Of a stretch of 64,000 nucleotides of DNA, positions 38,450 through 46,044 are shown piece after piece (position 1 is the first letter of the stretch; the number at the start of each line of letters is the position of its first letter). The notes under the pieces were generated by a model. That model saw only the letters and a list, made by a program, of their open reading frames with translations. It was not told where the DNA came from and did not search any database. The position numbers and the translations under genes are program-made. The stretch is taken from assembly GCA_002412925.1 (NCBI GenBank), contig DHVZ01000011.1, positions 101,228-165,227 on the forward strand, given 5' to 3'. Source of the stretch: Anaerolineales bacterium UBA5195 (lineage in GTDB: Bacteria; Chloroflexota; Anaerolineae; Anaerolineales; Villigracilaceae).

Positions 38450-38480
38450 GCGCAAATTCCCAACTCTAAAATGCCCGCGG

Positions 38481-38524
38481 TCACAAATTGCGCATTCTTT
38501 GCTCCAAATAAGCGTAATTTGTGA
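38481..38524. repeat. Inverted repeat downstream of the giant gene
   Basis: Arms 38481-38493 and 38512-38524 match at 12 of 13 positions as an inverted repeat with an 18-base spacer, starting 31 bases after the giant gene stop. The right arm overlaps the element shared with the gntR promoter region. There is no T-run, so a terminator role is uncertain. Confidence 0.5.
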
Positions 38525-38555
38525 CTGGGACGGGTATAAATTCCTTTGTAAACAT

Positions 38556-38586
38556 GGCACCCTCCGAATTAAATTCGGAGGGTGCC
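38556..38586. terminator. 15-bp stem palindrome after the giant gene
   Basis: Two perfect 15-base arms separated by one base form a strong hairpin about 107 bases after the giant gene stop. It could end transcription of the giant mRNA or protect its 3' end. No T-tract follows, so it may instead be a mobile palindrome. Confidence 0.45.
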
Positions 38587-38835
38587 GATTTCCAGGATAT
38601 ACCGCCAGGGCTAGGTTTTACTAACCCGGTAACGTAGTACCGATTATTTGTTTGAGAAGGCGGTACTGAAATGGTACTTTGCCTCGATGACATAACCGGG
38701 GTTATTTGCTATGCTATGTCTGGTTATCTGTCTATCGCATGGCTCGCGCATCTGGGAATGTGCCGATAGATCAATACAATCGTTCGAACCTTTTTACCTA
38801 CCGTGCCTTACCCCTGGCCTCTCGCAGGAGAGTGA
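38587..38835. other. Intergenic stretch with no supported gene
   Basis: Between the palindrome and the next promoter I see only short reading frames without ribosome binding sites or recognisable protein features. Nothing else is supported here. Confidence 0.5.
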
Positions 38836-38863
38836 TTGTAAATATTTTCAAACCCCCTATAAT
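38836..38863 (+). promoter_or_regulatory. Predicted sigma-70-like promoter
   Basis: TTGTAA (38836-38841), a 16-base spacer and TATAAT (38858-38863) lie 71 bases upstream of the secreted hydrolase start. The -10 box is perfect and the -35 box matches at 4 of 6 positions. Confidence 0.55.
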
Positions 38864-38934
38864 GATTATAGAAATCTGCGAAAACTCACGAATTGTGATG
38901 ACCGGGGAATAACTATCAAGACAAGAGGTAGCTC

Positions 38935-40578
38935 ATGAAAAGACTTCCCAAGTTCATCATCTTATTACTTTCTGTCATCTTTACGACAGCCCTGTCTCGT
39001 CCGATCCATACGAAACAGGTTGACAATCCCAATCCACCTGCCCAACCCGTCAAACTCATCTTTATCCATCATTCCACCGGCGAAAACTGGCTCACCGATG
39101 GATATGGGGACTTGGGACGCGAACTGGCTAAGAACAATTACTTCGTCAGTGATACCAATTATGGCTGGGGGCCAGATTCGATCGGCGACCGAACTGATAT
39201 CCCTGATTGGCTGGAGTGGTTCCGCGGTGAGCATACAGCGCGGTACTTGCAGGCGCTTTTCACTGAAGGTGGCCAGAATTCTAGTTACACGCGAAGCTTC
39301 GAAGACCCTGGCGGTGAAAACCAGATTGTCATGTTTAAATCCTGTTTCCCCAATTCTGCGCTGGAAGGCCATCCCAATGATCCGCCTGACTCGGATGGCT
39401 GGCTCTCAGTTGGACATGCCAAATATGTCTACATTGAGTTGCTCAAATACTTTGCTACCCGCCCCGACAAGCTCTTTGTCGTGATTGCTGCCCCGCCTTT
39501 GCAGGATGCCTCCCTCGCCCAAAATGCACGGGCCTTCAACGAGTGGCTGCTCAACGACTGGCTGCGCGAAAATAACTACATTCTGAATAATGTGGTCGTT
39601 TTCGACTTTTTTACCGTGCTGACTGGCCCCGATCATTATCACCGCTATGCCAATGGGCAAGTTGTACACTATTTCAAGCCCAATCAGAATACTTCTTACT
39701 ACCCAACCTCGCGAGATGATGACCATCCCTCGGTGGAAGGTAGCCGCAAAGCGACCAAGGACTTCGTTCCCCTGCTTAACGTTTTCTACAACCGCTGGAA
39801 GGCTAGCGCACCCGCTGCCCCGCCCGCGGCTGCGGATTTGGTTGTTACTCCGCAGCCCGTTCGGCCTGTGGAAGGGCTGCCTGCCTCTGCCGTGCTCGAT
39901 GATTTTGAAGGCGCTTCAAGTTGGGAAGCCTTCACTGATGAGGGCGGAGCCACGACCATGGTCTGCTTCCCCGATTCCGCCCAGGCGCACGGTGGCGCAC
40001 AGGCGCTGCGGATTGATTTCAAGGTCGCAGCCCCCAGTGGATGGGCCACCTGCGCTTATATCTACCCATCTGCACAGGATTGGAGTTCCGCTTCAGGACT
40101 CAGTTTTTACCTGCATTCTGCCAAAGCCGGGCAAGTCTTCCATGTTGACCTGTATGCTCAATCTGGAGGGGAGCGTGAGAGCTATTTCCATGAACTTGTC
40201 ACTGGCCAAGAAAGCGTTTCCGGCTGGGTCCCGGTGCAAATTCGCTGGGAAGAGTTCCACCGTGTTGACTGGGAAGCCAACGCAGGTGCTCCCTTTGCTA
40301 AACCTGCCCAAGTGGAGGGGCTGGCCTTTGGCATCCCTTCCCAAGAGGCTGCCAGCGAGGGCCAGATCTGGCTCGATGACCTGGCGCTCTGGGAAGCCGC
40401 CCAGGTAGCTGGTCCCACTGCCACCGTCATGCCGGTCTCCCCCCCGGCTCCCAAGCCATCGGTTTCCGAACCGACCCCGGTCAGAAATCCCTTGCTGCCC
40501 GTGAACTGTCCTGGTTCAGCGGCGTTCCCCCTGGCCGTTTTTGCTGGTCTTTGGTTGATTGGTCGCAAACGGCGGTAG
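38935..40578 (+). CDS. Secreted SGNH-like hydrolase with carbohydrate-binding-like domain
   Basis: 547 residues. A signal peptide covers about residues 1-25. The first half has a FIHHSTG block near residue 43 and a late DDDHPS block near residue 264, which fit the Ser and Asp/His positions of SGNH/GDSL-type esterases; the intermediate blocks are not obvious to me. A proline/alanine linker (about 290-318) leads to a beta-sandwich-like domain beginning LDDFEGASSW, resembling CBM11/CIA30-type domains. A second Pro/Thr-rich linker precedes a C-terminal hydrophobic segment and an RKRR tail, resembling a sorting or anchoring signal. The ATG at 38935 follows AGAGGTAG. It lies 3 bases upstream of the next lipoprotein gene, so the two are probably co-transcribed. 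The likely substrate is an esterified polysaccharide, which is inference only. Confidence 0.65.
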   Translation: MKRLPKFIILLLSVIFTTALSRPIHTKQVDNPNPPAQPVKLIFIHHSTGENWLTDGYGDLGRELAKNNYFVSDTNYGWGPDSIGDRTDIPDWLEWFRGEHTARYLQALFTEGGQNSSYTRSFEDPGGENQIVMFKSCFPNSALEGHPNDPPDSDGWLSVGHAKYVYIELLKYFATRPDKLFVVIAAPPLQDASLAQNARAFNEWLLNDWLRENNYILNNVVVFDFFTVLTGPDHYHRYANGQVVHYFKPNQNTSYYPTSRDDDHPSVEGSRKATKDFVPLLNVFYNRWKASAPAAPPAAADLVVTPQPVRPVEGLPASAVLDDFEGASSWEAFTDEGGATTMVCFPDSAQAHGGAQALRIDFKVAAPSGWATCAYIYPSAQDWSSASGLSFYLHSAKAGQVFHVDLYAQSGGERESYFHELVTGQESVSGWVPVQIRWEEFHRVDWEANAGAPFAKPAQVEGLAFGIPSQEAASEGQIWLDDLALWEAAQVAGPTATVMPVSPPAPKPSVSEPTPVRNPLLPVNCPGSAAFPLAVFAGLWLIGRKRR

Positions 40579-40581
40579 ACG

Positions 40582-42066
40582 ATGAAGCTGAAGGCGGCAT
40601 TTCCCTTGTTCGGGCTGATTCTGGTTGCTTTGGCTTGTAGCCTGCCTGTGGCTTTTCCTGTGCCGGATCCGACTTCCTTTGCCCAGCCGACCCTGACAAT
40701 AGGCCCGTCATCTTTGGTAGATCCTGTTTCCCCGCCGAGGATGCCCCTTTCTGGGAATGTTATCTCGCCTGCCGACCTGGAATATCTGGGCGCTTTTCGC
40801 TTGCCTGGTGAGGATGAGCGTCCCAAAACATTTGCCTATGGCGGCAATGCCATGACTTTCAATCCGGATGGTGACCCGCCAGGTGCGTCAGATGGTTTTC
40901 CAGGTTCCTTGTTTGTGATGGGCCATGACCGTATGCCCTATGGCGACCTGCCGAATGGCAACCAAGTTGCCGAGATTGACATTCCCGCGCCGGTCAAGTC
41001 CAGGGAAATTGGCAGCCTGAACACAGCCTCGTTCCTGCAGGATTTCCAGGATGTGGCGGCAGGACATTTCACCGACTTGGAAGAAATTCCCAAAACTGGG
41101 ATGCAGTACCTTGCTCATCCACTCACCGGGGCAAAAATCCACCTGGCCTGGGGACAGCACCTCCAACCGCCCAACGTGGCCTCCCACGCCTGGTTTAGCC
41201 CACAGCTTGGGGCTTCAAACTTGCAGGGAGCCTGGTTTATCGGTGAGCAGGATCTGTACAGCGTGAACGGGTACATGTTCGAGATTCCCACCGAATGGGC
41301 CGATGCTTACGTGGCTGGTCGCTACCTGGCTACCGGACGAATGCGCGACGGTGGTCAGGGTGGGATGGGGCCAACCCTGTTTGCCTATCGCCCCTGGCAG
41401 GATGATGGTTCTGCGCCTGCCTCTGGAACACATCTGTCGGAAATCCCGCTTTTGCTTTATGAGAATGCCTACCAGACTGATCAGATTGTCCGCGCACTCA
41501 ACGGCTACCAGCATCCTGATGCGTGGGAAGGCGGTGCGTGGCTGACGACAACCTCGGGCAGGCAGGCTGTCTTGTTTGCCGGGACCAAGTCTACAGGTGA
41601 GAAATACTGGTATGGATATATCCACCCGGATGGCCCGCAAAATGTCTGCGTCGATGCGCATGTTTCTGATTTTGTCACCTGCCGTACTGCGGATGGCGGT
41701 TCCTGTCCTCCCAAAGATTTTTCGGGGTGCTGTGAAGAGAGTACTGGCGGTTGTGCCTCCCTGCGAGGCTGGTGGTCGACTCGTTTCGACACCCAGTTCA
41801 TTCTCTATGACCCTGCTGACCTGGCGCGTGTTGCCGCTGGGGAACTGCAACCCTGGGAACCCCAGCCTTACGCTTCAGTCGATATCGACGCAGACCTTTT
41901 CCTGGTTCCTCCCGAATGGGATTTGCAAACAGTCGGTTGGGGCGACCAGCGCCGTGACCGCATCGGTGATGTGACCTTCGACCGCGCCAGCGGCCTGCTC
42001 TATGTTCTGGAGTTGTATGCCGATGGCCCCAAACCGGTGGTGCACGTTTGGCATGTACGGCCCTGA
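40582..42066 (+). CDS. Lipoprotein of unknown function
   Basis: 494 residues. The N-terminus is a lipoprotein signal with a LVALAC lipobox (Cys19), so the protein is expected to be membrane-anchored and extracellular. I do not recognise the mature domain. Visible features are a conserved-looking start (DLEYLGAFRLP), many Trp/Tyr/Gly residues suggesting a beta-propeller-like fold, and a Cys-rich patch around residues 355-395 (VCVD, VTCRT, SCPP, GCCEE, GGCAS) that may form disulfides. The start lies 3 bases after the previous stop, indicating translational coupling with the secreted hydrolase. Confidence 0.7.
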   Translation: MKLKAAFPLFGLILVALACSLPVAFPVPDPTSFAQPTLTIGPSSLVDPVSPPRMPLSGNVISPADLEYLGAFRLPGEDERPKTFAYGGNAMTFNPDGDPPGASDGFPGSLFVMGHDRMPYGDLPNGNQVAEIDIPAPVKSREIGSLNTASFLQDFQDVAAGHFTDLEEIPKTGMQYLAHPLTGAKIHLAWGQHLQPPNVASHAWFSPQLGASNLQGAWFIGEQDLYSVNGYMFEIPTEWADAYVAGRYLATGRMRDGGQGGMGPTLFAYRPWQDDGSAPASGTHLSEIPLLLYENAYQTDQIVRALNGYQHPDAWEGGAWLTTTSGRQAVLFAGTKSTGEKYWYGYIHPDGPQNVCVDAHVSDFVTCRTADGGSCPPKDFSGCCEESTGGCASLRGWWSTRFDTQFILYDPADLARVAAGELQPWEPQPYASVDIDADLFLVPPEWDLQTVGWGDQRRDRIGDVTFDRASGLLYVLELYADGPKPVVHVWHVRP

Positions 42067-42173
42067 ATGCTTAGCGGTTTACATACCTCAAAAGATCTGA
42101 AGTTCTCCCAGTTGTCGTAAAGTACTGAACATGCATCCTTATCTGGGTTCGATCAGAACGCATCGAGGTAAAT

Positions 42174-43244
42174 ATGTTTATTCAAAAACCATTTTTGGCA
42201 GCCTTGTTCTCTATGCTCCTGTTCTGCCTGCTGGCCGGTTGCGGTCCGGACTCCAAACCCTTGATCACGGCAACGGCCACAGTGAATTTGTTTGGCCTGT
42301 CGCAGGCCGAGTACAATTCGCTGGCCTCCCTTCAAAAGCTGGATGATTACCCATTGTATGTCATGCACTTTCGAGGGGATTATCCGCCCCAGACCAACCT
42401 GCCGCAAACTGAGCGCACCTTCGAAAGTCTTGTCCCGGCTGCGGCCGCCTGTGGACTGCCATGGGGTTGTTCGCTTTTTGCGGCTTTGGGCGATGAGAAT
42501 AACCGGCTCTATGGCCGTAACTTTGACTGGCGCTTCAGCCCGGCTCTGCTCTTGTTTGTTGCCCCATCCGATGGCTATGCTTCCGTTTCAATGGTGGATA
42601 TCACCTACCTGGGTTTTGAAGGCGAGGCTTCGAAGGACTTGTTGGGCTTGCCCATTCCCGAACGCCGGGCGTTGCTCGAGGCGCCCTTCCTGACTTTCGA
42701 TGGGATGAACGAAAAAGGAGTGGCAGTCGGCATGGCGGCTGTCCCGCCTGGAGAGATGCAGTTTGACCCAAACAAAAAGACACTCGACCAGGTGATGATC
42801 ATCCGTGAAATCCTTGACCATGCTGCCACAGTCAAAGAAGCGCTTGAAATTCTAGGTAGTTACAACATCGACATGGGCAATGTTCCGATCCATTACCTGG
42901 TTGCCAGCGTTTCGGGAGAATCCGCGCTGGTGGAGTTTTATCGGGGAGAGATGCAGGTCTTTCGAAATAAGTCGGCCTGGCAGCAGGCTACAAATTTCCT
43001 GGTCGCTTCAACCAACGGACGCGCGGAGGGTCTTTGCTGGCGCTACGATCTCATTGGCCAGCGGCTTGGTGCGGTGGGCGGTGCGCTTGCGTCCCAGGAT
43101 GCCCTGAGTCTGTTGGCCGATGTCTCCCAGGAAAATACCCAATGGTCGGTTGTCTACAATCTGACCAGTGGAGAGATAAAGATTGTCATGGGGCGGGAAT
43201 ATAGCGGAAAGATCCATCTGCTAAGCCTGGACCAGGTTCGATAA
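42174..43244 (+). CDS. Lipoprotein Ntn hydrolase (C45 / choloylglycine hydrolase-like)
   Basis: 356 residues. The signal LLFCLLAGC marks Cys23 as the lipidation site. Around residue 99, GCSLFAALGDENNRLYGRNFDW-like sequence has the layout of C45/linear amide C-N hydrolases: a nucleophile Cys (candidate Cys99) followed by GRNFDW, with a later FDGMNEKGVAVG block. Enzymes of this superfamily cut linear amide bonds (bile salts, penicillin V, acyl-CoA:6-APA) after autoprocessing exposes the Cys. The substrate here is unknown. The start follows GAGGTAAAT. It lies 107 bases after the preceding gene on the same strand, and hairpins follow it. Confidence 0.7.
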   Translation: MFIQKPFLAALFSMLLFCLLAGCGPDSKPLITATATVNLFGLSQAEYNSLASLQKLDDYPLYVMHFRGDYPPQTNLPQTERTFESLVPAAAACGLPWGCSLFAALGDENNRLYGRNFDWRFSPALLLFVAPSDGYASVSMVDITYLGFEGEASKDLLGLPIPERRALLEAPFLTFDGMNEKGVAVGMAAVPPGEMQFDPNKKTLDQVMIIREILDHAATVKEALEILGSYNIDMGNVPIHYLVASVSGESALVEFYRGEMQVFRNKSAWQQATNFLVASTNGRAEGLCWRYDLIGQRLGAVGGALASQDALSLLADVSQENTQWSVVYNLTSGEIKIVMGREYSGKIHLLSLDQVR

Positions 43245-43355
43245 TCAGGAGCGCAAGATCTCCAGGCATTACGCTCCCGATTATTGGGTACAGGGCTTTC
43301 AGATGGTTTTCTCGAAGTCCACGCCCGGCCATTCATGTACGGGCTATTTTTACAA

Positions 43356-43373
43356 AGTCCGCTCAAGCGGACT
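43356..43373. terminator. Hairpin downstream of the Ntn hydrolase gene
   Basis: AGTCCGC-TCAA-GCGGACT forms a perfect 7-bp stem with a 4-base loop, 111 bases after the stop. A second short hairpin with CCGGGG/CCCCGG arms lies near 43408-43427. The first resembles the dispersed AAGTCxGC...GCxGACTT type of bacterial intergenic palindrome. The terminator role is not certain. Confidence 0.4.
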
Positions 43374-43475
43374 AATCAGTCGCCTTAAGGCAGCTTGGCA
43401 GGAATAGCCGGGGGGGATCATTCCCCGGCGGGGATGGCTATTTGTGGCAATCTCGCTTTAGATTTGGAATTCCTG

Positions 43476-43515
43476 CTCCAGAAAAAGCGCAATTTATAAC
43501 CGTGACGGGTATAAT
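43476..43515 (+). promoter_or_regulatory. gntR promoter region with element shared with 38502-38540
   Basis: This stretch repeats, with few changes, the sequence at 38502-38540: CTCCA, then AGCG[TC]AATTT, then GACGGGTATAA. Here it ends in a perfect TATAAT -10 box (43510-43515), placed 50 bases upstream of the gntR start. No strong -35 box is visible. Confidence 0.5.
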
Positions 43516-43520
43516 CTAAC

Positions 43521-43532
43521 TGGTTATTACCA
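43521..43532. promoter_or_regulatory. Predicted GntR operator at the gntR promoter
   Basis: TGGTTATTACCA has the TGGT-N4-ACCA half-site layout of operators of the UTRA/HutC branch of the GntR family (for example TGGTCTAGACCA for YvoA/DasR). It lies just downstream of the TATAAT box, where binding would block initiation. A nearly identical copy precedes the microcompartment operon. Confidence 0.6.
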
Positions 43533-43554
43533 CGTAAAATTATTATTCTTGGAC

Positions 43555-43566
43555 TGGTCAGTGCCA
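43555..43566. promoter_or_regulatory. Second, weaker GntR operator overlapping the gntR start
   Basis: TGGTCAGTGCCA matches the microcompartment operator TGGTCATTACCA at 10 of 12 positions and overlaps the first base of the gntR start codon. It may strengthen autoregulation. Confidence 0.4.
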
Positions 43567-44306
43567 TGCCTGAAACCATCGACCCCAATGATTTTTTGCC
43601 CCGCTATTATCAACTGGCAAATATCCTGCGCGAGAACATTGCGAACGGAAAGTTTGTGGAGCACCAACCCATTCCTTCTGAGCGCCAGTTGGAAACGATA
43701 TATTCGGTCAGCCGCACAACCATTCGGCAGGCGATTGACCTGTTGGTGCACCAGGGATTCCTTTACCGCGAACATGGTCGGGGAACCTTCGTTTCGCCGC
43801 AAAAACTGCAAAAAGGTATCTCGGAACTGACCAGTTTTTCCGAAGATATGAAACAGCGCGGGCTTGTCCCTGGGCAGAAAGTTCTGGAAATTGGTTTTAT
43901 CGAGCCTCCTGAAAGGGTTCGCCAGCACTTGGAGCTTCCTGAAGAGCAAAACCGGGTCTTCTATATCGAGCGCGTCCGCCTGGGCGACGATCTGCCCATG
44001 GGATTGCAAACTTCGTATTACAATTTATCTGATGACCAGGTCATTACACGTGAAGATTTGGAAGAAGATGGTTCAATTTACAGAATACTTCAGGAGAAAT
44101 TTCATCTCATTCCCACCGAAGCGGACGAGATCCTGGAGGTGGCGCTTGCCAATCCACGTGAAGCCTCGCTCTTGCAAATTGAGCCGGGCAGCCCCTTGCT
44201 GGTCAGTGAGCGGACGACTTATTCGCAAAATCGCCGCGTGATCGAGTTTGTTAAAATTTTATATCGAGGCGACCGCTACCGTTATTTCGCCAAACTTACC
44301 CGGTAA
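43566..44306 (+). CDS. GntR family transcriptional regulator (HutC/UTRA type)
   Basis: 246 residues. The N-terminal winged helix (about residues 10-80) shows the typical blocks PRYYQLANILRENI, IPSERQLETIYSVSRTTIRQAIDLL and FLYREHGRGTFV. The rest is a UTRA ligand-binding domain (about 95-240) ending in VSERTTYSQNRRVIEFVKILYRGDRYRY. Such proteins are usually repressors released by small molecules, often sugar phosphates. Palindromes matching the family operator lie in its own promoter and in that of the microcompartment operon 1.7 kb downstream, so it probably autoregulates and controls the microcompartment genes. The ligand is unknown. Confidence 0.85.
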   Translation: MPETIDPNDFLPRYYQLANILRENIANGKFVEHQPIPSERQLETIYSVSRTTIRQAIDLLVHQGFLYREHGRGTFVSPQKLQKGISELTSFSEDMKQRGLVPGQKVLEIGFIEPPERVRQHLELPEEQNRVFYIERVRLGDDLPMGLQTSYYNLSDDQVITREDLEEDGSIYRILQEKFHLIPTEADEILEVALANPREASLLQIEPGSPLLVSERTTYSQNRRVIEFVKILYRGDRYRYFAKLTR

Positions 44307-44335
44307 GTATTCATAGCATTGCACAATTTCAATAA

Positions 44336-45883
44336 ATGAAAAACCTTTTTTTCATCTCGCTGATTTTCCTTATTCTTATCGGTTGTGTGCCTGCATTATC
44401 AACTCCTGTTTCGGTTGATTTGTCACCAACTGTTTTTATATTACCATCTGCCACAGCGACCACCTATCCAATAACTCGAAAACCATATGCAACCCCAGCA
44501 TTAACAACAACACCAATTGCATCTTCAACTGCCTTGCTCACTAAAGCCTTCGATGTTTCTGCCATCTTGACGCAAACCCCCTCTCCTGCGGCTGAATGCC
44601 CTCAGCAAAATAAAACTATTGTCCCAAACTTTGCTACACTATTTGAAAAAGATAAAATGTACGGTTCGGGCGAAAATCGGGAGATTGAACAGCCTGTATT
44701 GGATTTTCTAAATGCTGGAGGCTTGCCAAGCGCAGTGATTGATGCTTTCACCAAGGGATTTGAAGAGAACAATTTTAATTTTTTTCAACAAGACGTTACA
44801 AATGATCAAGTGCCTGAATTATTCATTGGCGATTTCCTGTTGCATATCTTTGGTTGCAAAAATGGGAAATACATTACCCTTATGAAAATGGACCCGGGTG
44901 GAGCTATCGCTTATTCAAACATATTACATATCCAAGACATGAATCTGAATGGGGTGCCAGATTTGCTAATCAGTGAATGGATAGGGGATATTAATTTATA
45001 TATTCCTGACATCTATCGGATTATGGAATGGGATGGCACAAGTTTTAAAGATTTGATTACTCAATCTGATTTTGAGAGTCGTTATGGGGCTGGGGTAGCT
45101 AACGATGGCTTTGTGTCAATAAACGGGAGGTGGAATGACGGCAAGACGCCTGAGAAAGAGTTGGAAGTCGTTGATGTGGATAAAAATGGCACGTTCGAAT
45201 TGATTCTTAGGGGTGGTTTGCCCACTCATCCTGATACGCAAATGCGTGGGCCTTGGAGGGCAGAGACCGATATCTACATGTGGAATGGCAAAGGGTTTGT
45301 GATCCATGCTGTGATTCCAGACCCTCCTGTCTATCGTTTTCAGGCCATGCAGGATGCAGAATATGCCTTTTTTGACGGAGAATATGACAAGGCGGTCACA
45401 CTTTACCGGGAGGTCATTTTTAGTGACAAATTGGAGTGGTGGTCATCTGATCGATGGGTAAATGAAAGCCAAAAAGTTTATGCGGGATATTCTGGAGATC
45501 CCACTCCTACTCCATTACCGCCGGATGATAGTGAATACCATCACCTTTCCGCTTATGCCCGTTATCGGATTATGCTCATCTACCTAAAGGGTGGTTTGCT
45601 GTCGGACGCTAAGGTCATTTACGATACCTTGCAAAAAAAGCATCCCGATGGTAAAGAGGGGCATATCGTTGCAGAGTTGGCAACCGTTCTTTGGGACGAG
45701 TTTCTAATTTCTAACGATTTATCGGCATCCTGCTCAAAAGCAATTGAGTTTACAAATGCAAATGTTTTTGAGATATTTAATTATGTGGGATCGGTCAAAA
45801 CTGACAAGTCATTTGAATGGACGTTTCACGGAATCCAAAAGGAACATAGTTATACTAGCGATGATATTTGTCCTTTCAAATAA
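44336..45883 (+). CDS. Lipoprotein of unknown function
   Basis: 515 residues. A lipoprotein signal with an ILIGC lipobox (Cys17) is followed by a long Thr/Pro/Ser-rich linker (about 18-85), then a domain with EF-hand-like or FG-GAP-like acidic turns (DVTNDQVPEL, DMNLNGVPDL, DVDKNGTFEL), suggesting a beta-propeller. The C-terminal part resembles an alpha-helical TPR-like region (AEYAFFDGEYDKAVTLYREV, AYARYRIMLIYLKGG). Base composition is visibly more AT-rich than neighbouring genes, a hint of separate ancestry. No clear ribosome binding site precedes the ATG, 29 bases after gntR. No enzymatic function can be assigned. Confidence 0.7.
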   Translation: MKNLFFISLIFLILIGCVPALSTPVSVDLSPTVFILPSATATTYPITRKPYATPALTTTPIASSTALLTKAFDVSAILTQTPSPAAECPQQNKTIVPNFATLFEKDKMYGSGENREIEQPVLDFLNAGGLPSAVIDAFTKGFEENNFNFFQQDVTNDQVPELFIGDFLLHIFGCKNGKYITLMKMDPGGAIAYSNILHIQDMNLNGVPDLLISEWIGDINLYIPDIYRIMEWDGTSFKDLITQSDFESRYGAGVANDGFVSINGRWNDGKTPEKELEVVDVDKNGTFELILRGGLPTHPDTQMRGPWRAETDIYMWNGKGFVIHAVIPDPPVYRFQAMQDAEYAFFDGEYDKAVTLYREVIFSDKLEWWSSDRWVNESQKVYAGYSGDPTPTPLPPDDSEYHHLSAYARYRIMLIYLKGGLLSDAKVIYDTLQKKHPDGKEGHIVAELATVLWDEFLISNDLSASCSKAIEFTNANVFEIFNYVGSVKTDKSFEWTFHGIQKEHSYTSDDICPFK

Positions 45884-45900
45884 CAGCAGGTAACAACGGT

Positions 45901-45925
45901 GCTTGCTTGCTTGCTTGCTTGCTTG
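45901..45925. repeat. Tetranucleotide microsatellite
   Basis: Six tandem copies of GCTT, followed by a degenerate GATT continuation, lie just upstream of the microcompartment promoter. Slippage could change the distance to upstream sequences, but it lies outside the predicted -35 box. Confidence 0.8.
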
Positions 45926-45954
45926 ATTGATAGAAATGTAGGTTATAAAGAAGC

Positions 45955-45983
45955 TTGACCTTTTCTTTTTCACATGCTAATAT
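45955..45983 (+). promoter_or_regulatory. Predicted promoter of the microcompartment operon
   Basis: TTGACC (45955-45960), a 17-base spacer and TAATAT (45978-45983). The spacing is ideal and the first gene starts about 60 bases downstream. Confidence 0.6.
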
Positions 45984-46003
45984 GATGTGGTAAAACGGTC
46001 ATG

Positions 46004-46015
46004 TGGTCATTACCA
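46004..46015. promoter_or_regulatory. Predicted GntR operator of the microcompartment operon
   Basis: TGGTCATTACCA differs at one base from the operator in the gntR promoter (43521-43532). It lies 20 bases downstream of the -10 box, inside the 5' leader, a place suited to repression. Confidence 0.6.
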
Positions 46016-46044
46016 GTTTGCGATTTGGCGCAAAGGAAATTCTC

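Noticed and set aside
14041..37830. CRISPR array or non-coding satellite
   Set aside because: The repeats vary in length, keep one reading frame and encode RTX-type motifs.
38706..38938. Two short overlapping open frames after the giant gene
   Set aside because: No ribosome binding site, no domain, and they overlap a predicted promoter for the next gene.
46003..46044. GTG at 46003 as the rpiB start
   Set aside because: No ribosome binding site, overlaps the predicted operator, and the GTG at 46045 has a good site and gives a helix typical of encapsulation peptides.
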